In this document: in pieces, positions 55,691-64,000 of the stretch
How the letters are laid out: each line of letters opens with the position of its first letter
Numbering within the stretch: position 1 is the first letter of the stretch
Assembly (NCBI GenBank): GCA_007570785.1
Contig: ML664159.1
Location: 7,720,344-7,784,343, forward strand
Direction: 5' to 3'
Source of the DNA: Antilocapra americana
Taxonomy: Eukaryota; Chordata; Mammalia; Artiodactyla; Antilocapridae
DNA length: 64,000 nt
Made by a program: the position numbers and the translations under genes
Notes under the pieces: generated by a model
The model's database searches: none
Told to the model about the DNA's origin: nothing
Seen by the model: the letters and a program-made list of their open reading frames with translations, nothing else

Positions 55691-56370
55691 AGAAAGTAGG
55701 GAAAACCACTAGACCATTCAGGTATGACCTAAATCAAATCCCTTATAATTATACAGTGCAAGTGAGAAATAGATTCAAGGGATTAGATCTGATAGACAGA
55801 GTGCTTGAGAAACTAGGGACAGAGGTTTGTGACATTGTACAGGAGACAGGGATTAAGATCATCCCCAAGAAAAAGAAATGCAAAAAAAGCAAAATGGCTG
55901 TCTGAGGAGGTCTTATAAATATCTGTGAAAAGAAGAGATGCGAAAAGCAAGGAGAAAAGGAAAGATATTCCCATCTGAATGCAGAGTTCCTAAGAATAGC
56001 AAGGAGAGATAAGAAAGCCTTCCTTAGCGAACAATGCAAAGAAATAGAGGAAAACAACAGTATGGGAAAGACTAGAGATCTCTTCAAGAAAATTAGAGAT
56101 ACCAAGGGAACATTTCATGCAAAGATAGACTCGATAAAGGACAGAAATGATATGGACCTAACAGAAGCAGAAGATATTCAGAAGAGGTGGCAAGAATACA
56201 CAGAAGAACTGTACAAAAAAGATCTTCATGACTCAGATAATCATGATGGTGTGATCACTCACCTAGAGCCAGACATCCTGGAATGTGACGTTAAATGGGC
56301 CTTAGAAAGCATCACTACAAACAAAGCTAGTGGAAGTGATGGAATTCCAGTTGAGCTAATTCAAATCTAA
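55648..56370 (+). pseudogene. BovB linker region, in two frames
   Basis: 55648-55905 reads DHELLIGKFRLKLKKVGKTT, RPFRYDLNQIPYNYTVQVRN, RFKGLDLIDRV, IPKKKKCKKSKMAV and shifts at the A-rich codons. 56062-56370 reads MGKTRDLFKKIRDTKGTFHA, KRWQEYTEELYKKDLHDSDN, HLEPDILECDVKWALESITT, NKASGSDGIPVELIQI and stops after a one-base loss where FQILKDD is expected. Confidence 0.9.
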
Positions 56371-56575
56371 AAGATGATGCTGTGAAAATGCTACACTCAA
56401 TATGCCAGCAAATTTGGAAAACTTAGCAATGGCCACGGACTGGAAAATGTCAGTTTACATTCCTATCCCAATGAACAGCAATGCCAAAGAATGCTCAAAC
56501 TACTCCACAATTGCACTCATCTCACACACTAGTAAAATAATGCTCAAAATTCTCCAAGCCAGGCTTTAGGAATAC

Positions 56576-57604
56576 ATGAACTGTGAACTTTCAGATGATC
56601 AAGCTGGTTTTAGAAAAGACAGAGGAACCAGAGATCAAAAGACAGAGGAACCAGAGATCAAATTGCCAACATCTGCTGGATTATCGAAAAAGCAAGAGTT
56701 CCTGAAAAACATCTACTTCTGCTTTATTGACTATCCCAAAGCCTTTGACTGTGTGGATCACAATAAACTGTGGAAAATTCTGAAAGAGGTGGGAATACCA
56801 GACCATCTTACCTGTCTCTTGAGAAACCTGTATGCAGGTCATGAAGCAATAGTTAGAACTGGACATGGAACAACAGATTGGTTCCAAATAGGAAAAGGAG
56901 TACGTCAAGGCTGCATTTTGTTACCCTGCTTATTTAACTTATATGCAGAGTACATCATGAGAAATGCTGGGCTGGAAGAAGCACAAGCTGGAATCAAGAT
57001 TGCCGGGAGAGATATCAATAACCTCAGATATGCAGACGACACCACCCTTATGGCAGAAAGTGAAGAGGACCTAAAAAGCCTCTTGCTGAAAGTGAAAGAG
57101 GAGAGTAGAAAAGTTGGCTTAAGGCTCAACATTCAGAAAACTAAGATCATGGCATCTGTTCCCATCAGTTCATGGGTAATAGATGGGGAAACAGTGGAAA
57201 AAGCATCAAACTTTATTTTTGGGGGCTCCAAAATCACTGTAGGTGGTGATTGCAGCCATGAAATCAAAAGATGCTTACTCCTTGGAAGGAAAGTTATGGC
57301 CAAACTAGATAGCATATTGAAAAGCAGAGACATTACTTTGCCAACAAAGGTCCATCTGGTCAAGGCTGTTGTTTTTCCAGTGGTCATGTATGGATGTGAG
57401 AGTTGGGCAGTGAAAAAGGCTGAGTGCCAAAGAATTGATACTTTTGAACTGTGGTATTGGAGAAGACTCTTGAGAATCCCTTGGACTGCAAGGAGATACA
57501 ACCAGTCCATCCTAAAGGAGATCAGTTCTGGGTGTTCATTGGAAGGATTGACGTTGAAGCTGAAACTCCAATATTTTGGCCGTCTTATGCAAAGAGTTGA
57601 CTGA
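56576..57604 (+). pseudogene. BovB reverse transcriptase and C-terminal domain, longest frame in the window
   Basis: 342 codons. The segment holds DDQAGFRKDRGTRD, motif A in YFCFIDYPKAFDCVDH (catalytic Asp near residue 52), the QGC box (111-113), YADDTT (152-156), LNIQKTKIMAS, LLLGRKVM, KVHLVKAVVFPVVMYGCESW and RYNQSILKEISSGCSLEG. Residues 22-45 are abnormal: a 23-bp tandem duplication (56618-56662) shifts the frame and a 2-base loss near 56695-56705 restores it. The frame ends at TGA where a Ser codon is expected (57602). Fingers upstream are broken, so it is not a functional enzyme. Confidence 0.93.
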
Positions 57605-57816
57605 TTGGAAAAGACCCTGATGCTGGGAAGGATTGAGGGCAGGAGGAGAAGGGAATGACAGAGGATGAGATGGCTGGATGGCATCACCGACTCGATGGAC
57701 ATGGGTTTAGGTAGACTCTGGGAGTTGGTGATGGACAGGGAGGTCTGGCATGCTGCAGTTCTTGGGGTCACAAAGAGTCAGACATGACTGAGAGACTTAA
57801 CTGAACTGAACTGATA

Positions 57817-58318
57817 GCCTTCATTAGTATAACCTTTCTATTTTGATAAGGGAAACTTTCAGAAAAACTTGTCAGTTCTTCAATGAGAAGTATTAGTAAT
57901 TTAAGCCTTTAAAAGTCCCCCAATACTTCACCTCAAAATCCTCATCCCTCTGCAGCAGTCTTAAACTGTGATATTCCAGTCTTTACACCATCAATTGTAA
58001 TCAATTCTACTCATTGAAAGACCCAACTGAACCAAACTTTAAATTCTCAATAAATTCTGACCTTGAGTTTTTATTTCTGAGATACCAAGAAATTGAAAAC
58101 TCAGAATTGTCTTATCAACAGAGCTTGTGTTGGTGATATATTTCTGGAATCAGTATTCCAATGCATTTTAAATGTAGCTAATGCTCCAAAAGTTTAATTA
58201 TAAGAACAAGCAAACCAATAACTCAGTATTTGCTAAAGGAGAAAGCTTTACAGGTTGTAATTACAAAATGTTAGTGTATTTGGTTTCTGGAAGTTGGAAG
58301 TTGGAACATAGACACTGT
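57817..58318. other. AT-rich unique stretch
   Basis: No gene or named repeat recognised. Confidence 0.4.
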
Positions 58319-58321
58319 GGT

Positions 58322-58830
58322 CGAAGCTTCAGTCATATCTGACTCTTTGTGACCCTGTGGACTGCAGCCCACTAAGCTCACCAGGCTACTCTGCCAATGG
58401 CATTCTTGAGGCAAGAATACTGGAGTGGCTTGCCATGCCCTCCTCCACAAGATCTTCTGACCCAGAGACTGAACCTACATTTCTTCTGTCTTCTGCATGC
58501 TGCTGCTGCTGCTAAGTCGCTTCAGTTGTGTCCGACTCTGTGTGACCACATAGACAGCAGCCCACCAGGCTCCCCGGTCCCTGGGATTCTCCAGGCAAGA
58601 ACACGGGAGTGGGTTGCCATTGCCTTCTCCAATGCATAAAAGTGGAAAGTGAAAGGGAAGTCGCTCAGTCATGTCCAACTCTTAGGGACCCCATGGACTG
58701 TAGGCTACCAGGCTCCTCTGTCAATGGAATTTTCCAGGCAAGATTACTGGAGTGGGGTGCCATTGCCTTCTCCATGTCTTCTGCATAGGCAGGGGGATTC
58801 TTTTACCAGTAGCGCTACCTGGGAAGCCCA
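58322..58830 (-). mobile_element. Bov-tA SINE split by a nested Bov-A2
   Basis: Left piece 58322-58486: GAAGCTTCAGTCATATCTGA, GACCCTGTGGACTGCAGCCC, GCAAGAATACTGGAGTGGCT, GATCTTCTGACCCAGAGACT. Right piece 58787-58830: GGCAGGGGGATTCTTTTACC, GCTACCTGGGAAGCCC. Removing the insert and one target-site copy rejoins a normal reversed Bov-tA. Confidence 0.92.
58499..58774 (-). mobile_element. Bov-A2 SINE, nested, with 12-bp target-site duplication
   Basis: GCTGCTGCTGCTGCTAAGTC, CCCTGGGATTCTCCAGGCAA, linker AATGCATAAAAGTGGAAAGT, CATGGACTGTAGGCTACCAG, GATTACTGGAGTGGGGTGCC. TGTCTTCTGCAT at 58487-58498 and 58775-58786 is a perfect duplication of the outer SINE's own sequence. Confidence 0.95.
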
Positions 58831-59490
58831 GTTGAAGCTGATACAAGCCTATTAATGTTAGTGTTTAAATACTAAGTAACAGCGAATGTTAAGTGACAGA
58901 ACAGCTCATATATCACTTGGTGATTGGAGTGCACTTTGATACTTGTTTCCTGAAAGCTTTTATCAGTTACTGGCAGAGGTTAACAGTAATCGCAATTTTC
59001 CCCTCTGGTTTTAATAAATGCCTTTAGGGCATTTCATTCTGTTAAATCAAGCAGCAGACAAAAATGTAACACACTGCTAACCTCTAAAGTATGTGAAAAA
59101 CTTAGTTCATAAAAAATGTATGAAGAACACAGTGTTGCAATGATAATGATATTTCCTCTCTGGGTTATTCCACCCGAAGAGTTGGTGCATTAGCACCTGC
59201 AGTTCTTGATTTCTTTTATTTGAGTGGTCTTACCTTCAATTGTATTTAGGTATTCAAAAAAAGATGTCCTATTACCATACATAGACATATGATGATTTTT
59301 GTTGTTGTTTTTAAATGCAGTTGCCACAACTTTAGATGGGCTGTTTTATTAACTCTTGTATATAGCATTTTTCTCTAAAGAAGGGATATTTCAAAAAGGA
59401 TTTAGTATGTATTGAAACATCAAATTTGTGTGTGTAACATATGAACATTAAGTCATTTCCCCTCCAATATTTTAGTCTGGTAAAACAGAT
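58831..59490. other. AT-rich unique stretch
   Basis: No gene or named repeat recognised. Confidence 0.4.
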
Positions 59491-59494
59491 AAAA

Positions 59495-59730
59495 CATAAA
59501 ATTTACTCAGCCCTAAAAAGGAAGGGAATTCTGATATATATACAATGTGCATGAATTTTCAGGACATTATGCTAAGTGAAATAAGCTAATCACAAAAAGA
59601 CACTGTATGGCTCCACTTACATGAGGTACTTAGAGTAGTCAAGATCAGAGAGACAGACAAATGTCACTGTTTTGAGCTAATGTCATCATGGTGATACAGA
59701 TTCAAATGAGATAGTTTCTTATATACATTA
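59495..59730 (+). mobile_element. Old L1 ORF2 3' end remnant
   Basis: ATTTACTCAGCCCTAAAAAG, GAAGGGAATTCTGATATATA, ACATTATGCTAAGTGAAATA, AGCTAATCACAAAAAGACAC, TATGGCTCCACTTACATGAG, GTACTTAGAGTAGTCAAGAT, CAGAGAGACAGACAA match the extreme 3' coding part and start of the 3' UTR of old L1 families. Confidence 0.72.
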
Positions 59731-60130
59731 AGAGCCACTAGTGTCGTTTAAGTGAACTAGTGCTATTATTTCACCACAATGTATCCTTCCTTATTTGGTG
59801 AAAAATATAAAACCACAGATTTTTCTTCATTATTCAGTCATTTTAATATTGCCATACTAGCAAAATTCACTGTCTGATATCTTTGGAATTGTAAATTTGC
59901 TGATCCCATTTTAAAACACAGCAAAACTTTATTGAAATGTGTGTTACTAATTTAGGAACATATACAAATAATAGATACATATGGATGATATTTTGATAAA
60001 TTTATTTATAGTGGGTATATGTAACTGAAGGATGCTTTTAAAATAGTAAACAGCAGTTTAACAATTCATACAAACTGAATTTTTTTAAAGCCGGAATAAC
60101 GCCTGGATCAGAAAAATTATTCCTAGCTGT
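59731..60130. other. AT-rich unique stretch
   Basis: No gene or named repeat recognised. Confidence 0.4.
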
Positions 60131-60138
60131 GTAATGAA

Positions 60139-60178
60139 GAATGAACCTTACTTAAAGAGAATGAACCTTATTTAAAGA
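60139..60178. repeat. 20-bp tandem duplication
   Basis: The unit beginning GAATGAACCTTA occurs at 60139-60158 and 60159-60178 with one difference (ACTTAAAG and ATTTAAAG). The second unit contains the SINE target-site duplication. Confidence 0.92.
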
Positions 60179-60180
60179 GA

Positions 60181-60484
60181 AGGGCCTGATAACTCAGTTG
60201 GTAAGAATCTGCCTGCAATGTAGGAGATCCTGTTTCAATTCCTGGGTTGGGAAGATCCACTGGAGAAAGGATAGGCTACCTAATTCAGTATTCTTGGGCT
60301 TCCCTTGTGGATCATTGGTAAAGAATCCACCCACAATGTGGAAAACCTGGGTTTGATCCCTGGGTTGGGAAGATCCCCTGGAGAAGGGAAAGGCTACCCA
60401 CTCCAGTATTCTGGCCTGGAGAACTCCAAGGACTGTATAGTCCATGGGGTCACAAAGAGTCGGACATGATTGAGCGACTTTCAC
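60181..60484 (+). mobile_element. Two-headed Bov-tA SINE with target-site duplication
   Basis: First head: GGGCCTGATAACTCAGTTGG, GAATCTGCCTGCAATGTAGG, AGGATAGGCTACCTAATTCA. Second head after TATTCTT: GGGCTTCCCTTGTGGATCAT, then AAGATCCCCTGGAGAAGGGA, CATGGGGTCACAAAGAGTCG, GATTGAGCGACTTTCAC. TATTTAAAGAGA (60169-60180) and TATTTAAAAAGA (60485-60496) flank it. Confidence 0.93.
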
Positions 60485-60497
60485 TATTTAAAAAGAG

Positions 60498-61316
60498 GCC
60501 CTGGCCTTTGCCCTCAGCTCCTGGAAAGTGATTTCTAAGTTGTTTGAATGTCCTACCTAATATGAATGACTTTGTTTACCTGGGATCCTGGGTCCACATT
60601 GAATAGTCTACAATGTGATTTGTGGTGAGGACTTTGGGCCATGCCGAATCATTTCCACCAGGAATCAAAGGGTCAGCCACTTGGCAATCCAGCATGTTCA
60701 CAGGCTGAAGCCCAAATAAAAGCCCTGCACACCCAAGCTCAGGTGAGCTTCTCGGGTCGGCAGTACTCCATACATTCTGTCCCACATCATTCCTGGGAGA
60801 AACTAGTATTGGCTCCGATTCCACAAAACTGATCCACAGATCTGAAAGCTCTGTATATGGCTTTCTGGGACTCTGTTCCATGTGTCTCTTCTGTTGTACT
60901 GATATTAATATGTATTCTTTTATTGTTATAAACTATAACTGTGAGCAGAGCAGATTTTAGTGATTTGTTTGAATCCTAGGTTTCCCTAGTGGTCAAGAAT
61001 CTGCCTGGCAATGCAGGAGACTTAAGAGATAGGGGTTTGATCCCTGGGTTGGGAAGATCACTTGGAGGAGGGTATGGCAACCACCTCAAGAAGTCTTGCC
61101 TGAAGAAGCCCATGGACAGAAGAGCCTGCAGGGTTGCAGTCCATAGGGTCACAAAGGGTTGAATGAGACTGAGTGGCTTAGCACATATGAAGCAAAATAT
61201 TAAACCTGAGGGTCGTCTTGAGGAACCCCAAGTTGTAACTGGGGTCAGAAGTGGGAGTGGACTTGGGACTGCCCCCTTACTTTTTGTTGGCAATTTATTA
61301 GAAAAGGCCCTCTAGG
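60498..61316 (+). mobile_element. Endogenous-retrovirus-type LTR, split by a SINE
   Basis: CCTTTGCCCTCAGCTCCTGG, TACAATGTGATTTGTGGTGA, GGACTTTGGGCCATGCCGAA, GGTCAGCCACTTGGCAATCC, an AATAAAAGCCC box (60716), GACTCTGTTCCATGTGTCTC, a polyadenylation-like ATAAACTATAACTGTGAG (about 60930), and after the SINE AACCTGAGGGTCGTCTTGAG, GAACCCCAAGTTGTAACTGG, GGTCAGAAGTGGGAGTGGAC. The layout (regulatory part, TATA-like box, polyadenylation signal, short downstream part) is that of a solitary LTR. The exact family is not assigned, and no gag, pol or env coding part was seen. Confidence 0.6.
60979..61188 (+). mobile_element. Bov-tA SINE inside the LTR
   Basis: GGTTTCCCTAGTGGTCAAGA, ATCTGCCTGGCAATGCAGGA, GGGTTTGATCCCTGGG, AAGATCACTTGGAGGAGGGT, CATGGACAGAAGAGCCTGCA, CATAGGGTCACAAAGGGTTG, ending GTGGCTTAGCACATATG. 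It lies between the polyadenylation-like box and the LTR end. Confidence 0.9.
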
Positions 61317-62815
61317 GACCTAGATGAGCTGGTGTTTCCTCCTCCCAATAGTTATTATAAGCTTCTAGCTTTAAAATGATAGTCCATAATCTCAATCTTT
61401 TCCTAAAAAGAATGGCCTGTAATTCAGTTCACATTCCTAAAGTTTCTCAGTATTATAAGTTTTAATACATGTATGAAATGTTTATGTTGTTTCATATATG
61501 TGTGAAATGTATGTGATGGCTTATATAGTAGTAAATGTAAAATGTTTACCACCACTAAGCACAAACAAGTATAGTGTTTTGAGATGTATATTCAACATAA
61601 TTAAACTGAAGATTTCGAAAACTTTGCATGAGAGTTTCCTTTTAGCCATTCAGAGTCAGTCACATAGGGCTCTCACCTCATAGAGTTGTGCCATGGATTA
61701 TATTATGGGAGTTGGCTATGATTTCCAGCATATAAAAAAGAAAACAAAAAAAAATACTATTTCAGATTCTTACATCTTGTGCCTATTCCTTCCTCTTGAT
61801 TACTATCCAAAATTATTTTTAAATTGAGGCTTAAGGGAAAGAATAAACTGGTATTTGGGCTTGAAGTCTGCCATCATGGGTTTGCAGCAACTGCTAATTT
61901 CTTAAGCTTTCTTGTCCTTAGATTCTCCAAGAGCTGGCCTGTGTCTGTGGGTACTGTCTGACCTCATGCATACCTTACAGTCTGCCTTCTGATTCATGTC
62001 CTTACTGTTTTCATAATGGTTTGTGTCCATAAATTTCAAGACAGACTAAATTGTGTGCCATTGAGATGGAAAAGAGGTTTGCTTACAAGAGCCATTGAGT
62101 CAGAGTAATTTGGTGAAGAATGTTCTACAGCTGAAATGTTTAGTGAAGAGTTTTAGAAAGCTGTTAGCTATCCTTGAAAGGCCACTTCCCTGGGAATCAG
62201 GGCAGCCTAGAGAATGCCAATAATGTGCAAGTCAGTCATCAAGAATCCTTGGTAGGTAACAGTGTTCTTGTCCAGAATTCTGTTTTATTACATTTCAAAA
62301 CCCAATATTTGGGATATTAAAGGAGAGGACAGCTATTTTTTGAAGTGTTGCTGTAGGTCCCTGGTATTAAGTGTGGGCGCTTTGCTTCATCGGTAGCTTA
62401 TAACATTCATTTTGAGTTCTGCTTCCATTCCCAGCGCCCTCAACCCCTCCCCCACATTCAAGTGTGGTAGAAAGTATAGGGTTTAGAAAACTGACAAGGG
62501 CATGTAGGTGCACAGGAGTGTGTGTGCATGAATGCACACACAGAGTCAGTGAGAAAGAGTTTGAAAGATGACAAGTTAAGGATTTTCTGCAGGAAGAAAA
62601 ACTCAGTAAGAATTATATTAGGGAACAAAATCAGGAGAAATTTGTACGATGAATTGGTTAGCCATTATTTGTAAATTATATTAAAAGCTATGTTTACTTA
62701 TAATGTAGACAATGAAATTATAGTTTGAATCAGTTTTAATTAATTAAATTAATTTTAATTAGTTTTAATTAGTTTTGGTCACTGTTGATAGAGACAAAGC
62801 ATTGCATTCCTTTTA
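61317..62815. other. Unique stretch
   Basis: About 1.5 kb without a recognised gene or repeat. Confidence 0.45.
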
Positions 62816-62817
62816 TT

Positions 62818-62916
62818 AATTAACTTTATTTATTTATTTATTTTTCTTACATTATTGTGTTGGTTTTGCCATACATTGACATGAATCTGCCATGGGTATA
62901 CATGTATTCCCCATGT
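62818..62916 (-). mobile_element. Ruminant L1 3' end fragment (about 100 bp)
   Basis: AACTTTATTTATTTATTTAT, TTCTTACATTATTGTGTTGG, TTTTGCCATACATTGACATG, AATCTGCCATGGGTATACAT, GTATTCCCC is the reversed L1 3' UTR end. It is preceded by repeated TTAATTAATTAA-like and TTTTAATTAG-like sequence. Confidence 0.87.
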
Positions 62917-63640
62917 ATATTTATATTTATTCAATATAAGAATAAAATAAAGCATTTTTTTTCTTATATTGAACAGTCAGTGAGAATTTTGAAAACTATC
63001 ATCATCATCCCATTTTTAGACAGTGTAGATAATACGTCGATAATGTCCTAAATCAGATCTAGAAATGCTGAGACTTGCTTTCTTAGGCAGAACTTAGCTT
63101 CAGTTAGCTTTATAATGAGGACTGAGTTTACTGAGTAAATTAAATCACAGGAGCATGGAAGAGGGATTTCCAAGCAAATATGGAATACCTCTTTTTCAGT
63201 AAAGGAATGAGAATATCAAGAATTATGAGTTAAAGAAAGTTGTACTTTCCTTTCCATGACTTAGGTCAGGCTGACAACTTATTTTTATTATAAATGGCTA
63301 GTGCTCACAATCACAGTTATCAGCATACCTTATCACAAAATGACTATAATTCAGATTGAGTTATTTATTCCATTTTCATGGGGAAGCAGGAAAGAGAAAA
63401 ACATACATGAATTACACTGCCTGACATGGCACATGGTAATGCGAGAACTACACCAGTAAAAAAATTTTTAGCTGGATGATCTTTAAATCTTCGTGAAGGG
63501 GAATAACAATTAAGCTGCTAATATTTTCCCCCCTCAATTTGTGATTTACCCAGTAAGGTAATTTTGGCACTAACTGCTTAGTGCAAAGTGTATGCTGTGG
63601 TCACCAACCTCCACTAAGCTCCCCTCACATCAGATACCAG
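62917..63640. other. AT-rich unique stretch
   Basis: No gene or named repeat recognised. Confidence 0.4.
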
Positions 63641-63900
63641 CCACACACTCCAGGGTTCCCAAGCTGCAAAGTCAGGGGTTCCTGTTATCCCCTGAGATCT
63701 GATAGCTTGCTAGAATGATTCACTGAACTCAAGAAAGTACTCTAGTTGTAACTACAATTTTTTAAGGAAGAATAAAATCAGGATAGCCAAATGAAGAGAC
63801 ATAGATTTAGGCCTCAAGAAAGTCTCAAATGTGAAACTTCTATATAAAGTTCAGGAACTCAGGTTGAAGACTGGACAATTTATTATATAAAATTCCCTAA
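63640..63900. mobile_element. Possible old LTR remnant
   Basis: CACACACTCCAGGGTTCCCA, GCTGCAAAGTCAGGGGTTCC, TGATAGCTTGCTAGAATGAT, TCACTGAACTCAAGAAAGTA, and GATAGCCAAATGAAGAGACA resemble an antisense mammalian ERV LTR. The match is from memory of wording only and the family is not assigned. Confidence 0.3.
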
Positions 63901-64000
63901 CATTTTTTCCCGTGAATCATTGTTTTGTTTTTTAATAAGAAATGGTGCATTACTAATAAAAGGAAGCTTCTTTTCCTAGGCACACATATGCTGTGCATAT

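Larger units (their letters stand above)
54368..57816 (+). mobile_element. BovB LINE, nearly full length, inactive
   Basis: About 3.4 kb. The 5' part carries repeated GAGATACCC...GTCCAAGGT units, followed by untranslated sequence to about 54910. The endonuclease domain (54920-55690), the linker (55690-56370) and the reverse transcriptase plus C-terminal domain (56370-57816) follow in normal order. It ends AGTTAACTGAACTGAACTGA-like. The single long BovB frame is broken by at least the stop at 55322, a one-base loss near 55577, shifts near 55890 and 56366, a stop in the segment near 56567, and a stop at 57601. No clear target-site duplication was seen, and its exact 5' end is approximate. Confidence 0.95.

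Noticed and set aside
12412..57604. An active reverse-transcriptase system such as a retron or a diversity-generating element
   Set aside because: The polymerase motifs belong to the well-known BovB RTE-type LINE, the copies are broken, and accessory genes or template repeats are absent.
57133..57771. 212-codon minus-strand frame
   Set aside because: It is antisense to the BovB C-terminal region. Similar antisense frames recur over other BovB copies (for example 14022-14336, 35887-36183, 37887-38270), so it follows from the element's codon composition.
883..61188. tRNA genes in the SINE heads
   Set aside because: The heads keep box-A- and box-B-like wording but cannot fold into a complete tRNA and are followed by BovA body sequence, so they are SINE promoters.
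1..64000. CRISPR array or regularly spaced repeats
   Set aside because: No short direct repeats at regular spacing were seen. The repeats are dispersed SINEs and LINEs of a mammalian genome.

Overview
This window looks like non-coding chromosomal DNA from a pecoran ruminant, most likely a bovid such as cattle, sheep or goat. The evidence is the repeat content: BovB (RTE-type) LINEs, tRNA-headed Bov-tA SINEs, Bov-A2 SINE dimers with the (GCT)n-type tail, CHR-type SINEs, and ruminant L1 3' ends with their G-rich 3' UTR. These lie on an older mammalian background of L2, MIR, hAT-type DNA transposons, MaLR-type LTR and old L1. I find no host protein-coding gene, tRNA or rRNA gene, CRISPR array or bacterial-type operon. 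Every long open reading frame lies inside, or antisense to, a transposable element. An intronic or intergenic position is an inference; short exons or enhancers cannot be excluded without alignment to other genomes.

Layout. 0-12 kb: sparse unique DNA with L2 and MIR remnants, several SINEs, and an L1 insertion at 6.2-7.0 kb that is 5'-inverted and flanked by a 14-bp target-site duplication. 12.4-15.4 kb: two convergent BovB fragments forming an imperfect inverted repeat. 15.7-24 kb: scattered Bov-tA SINEs, an L2 fragment and a BovB 3' fragment. 26-27.4 kb: minus-strand BovB. 28.9-36.4 kb: hAT remnants, a TA/TG microsatellite, an old L1 ORF2 3' part, many Bov-tA copies, a young L1 3' UTR and a BovB copy with a target-site duplication. 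37.2-39.7 kb: MaLR-type LTR and a 1.9-kb minus-strand BovB. 41.4-44.6 kb: Bov-A2, CHR and Bov-tA copies, including a dimer-headed one. 47-51 kb: BovB 3' end, MIR, L2 and an odd two-piece local duplication. 51.2-54.3 kb: SINEs and an L1 3' end. 54.4-57.8 kb: a nearly full-length but inactivated BovB on the plus strand. 58.3-61.3 kb: a Bov-A2 nested in a Bov-tA, an old L1 end, a dimeric SINE, and an LTR carrying a SINE. 61.3-64 kb: mostly unique, with a short L1 end and a possible old LTR.

How the parts relate. BovB and L1 supply the endonuclease and reverse transcriptase that mobilise the SINEs (established knowledge). All BovB and L1 copies here are truncated or carry stops and frameshifts, so none is autonomous. 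The most informative signals are structural: a duplicated junction at 50.9 kb joining two pieces of the 48.1-48.8 kb region in swapped order, an L1 5' inversion, three SINE copies sharing a two-headed architecture, a BovB reading frame kept open by a duplication plus a compensating deletion, and two perfect palindromes at retrotransposon insertion edges. I found no evidence of a previously undescribed protein-encoded system.
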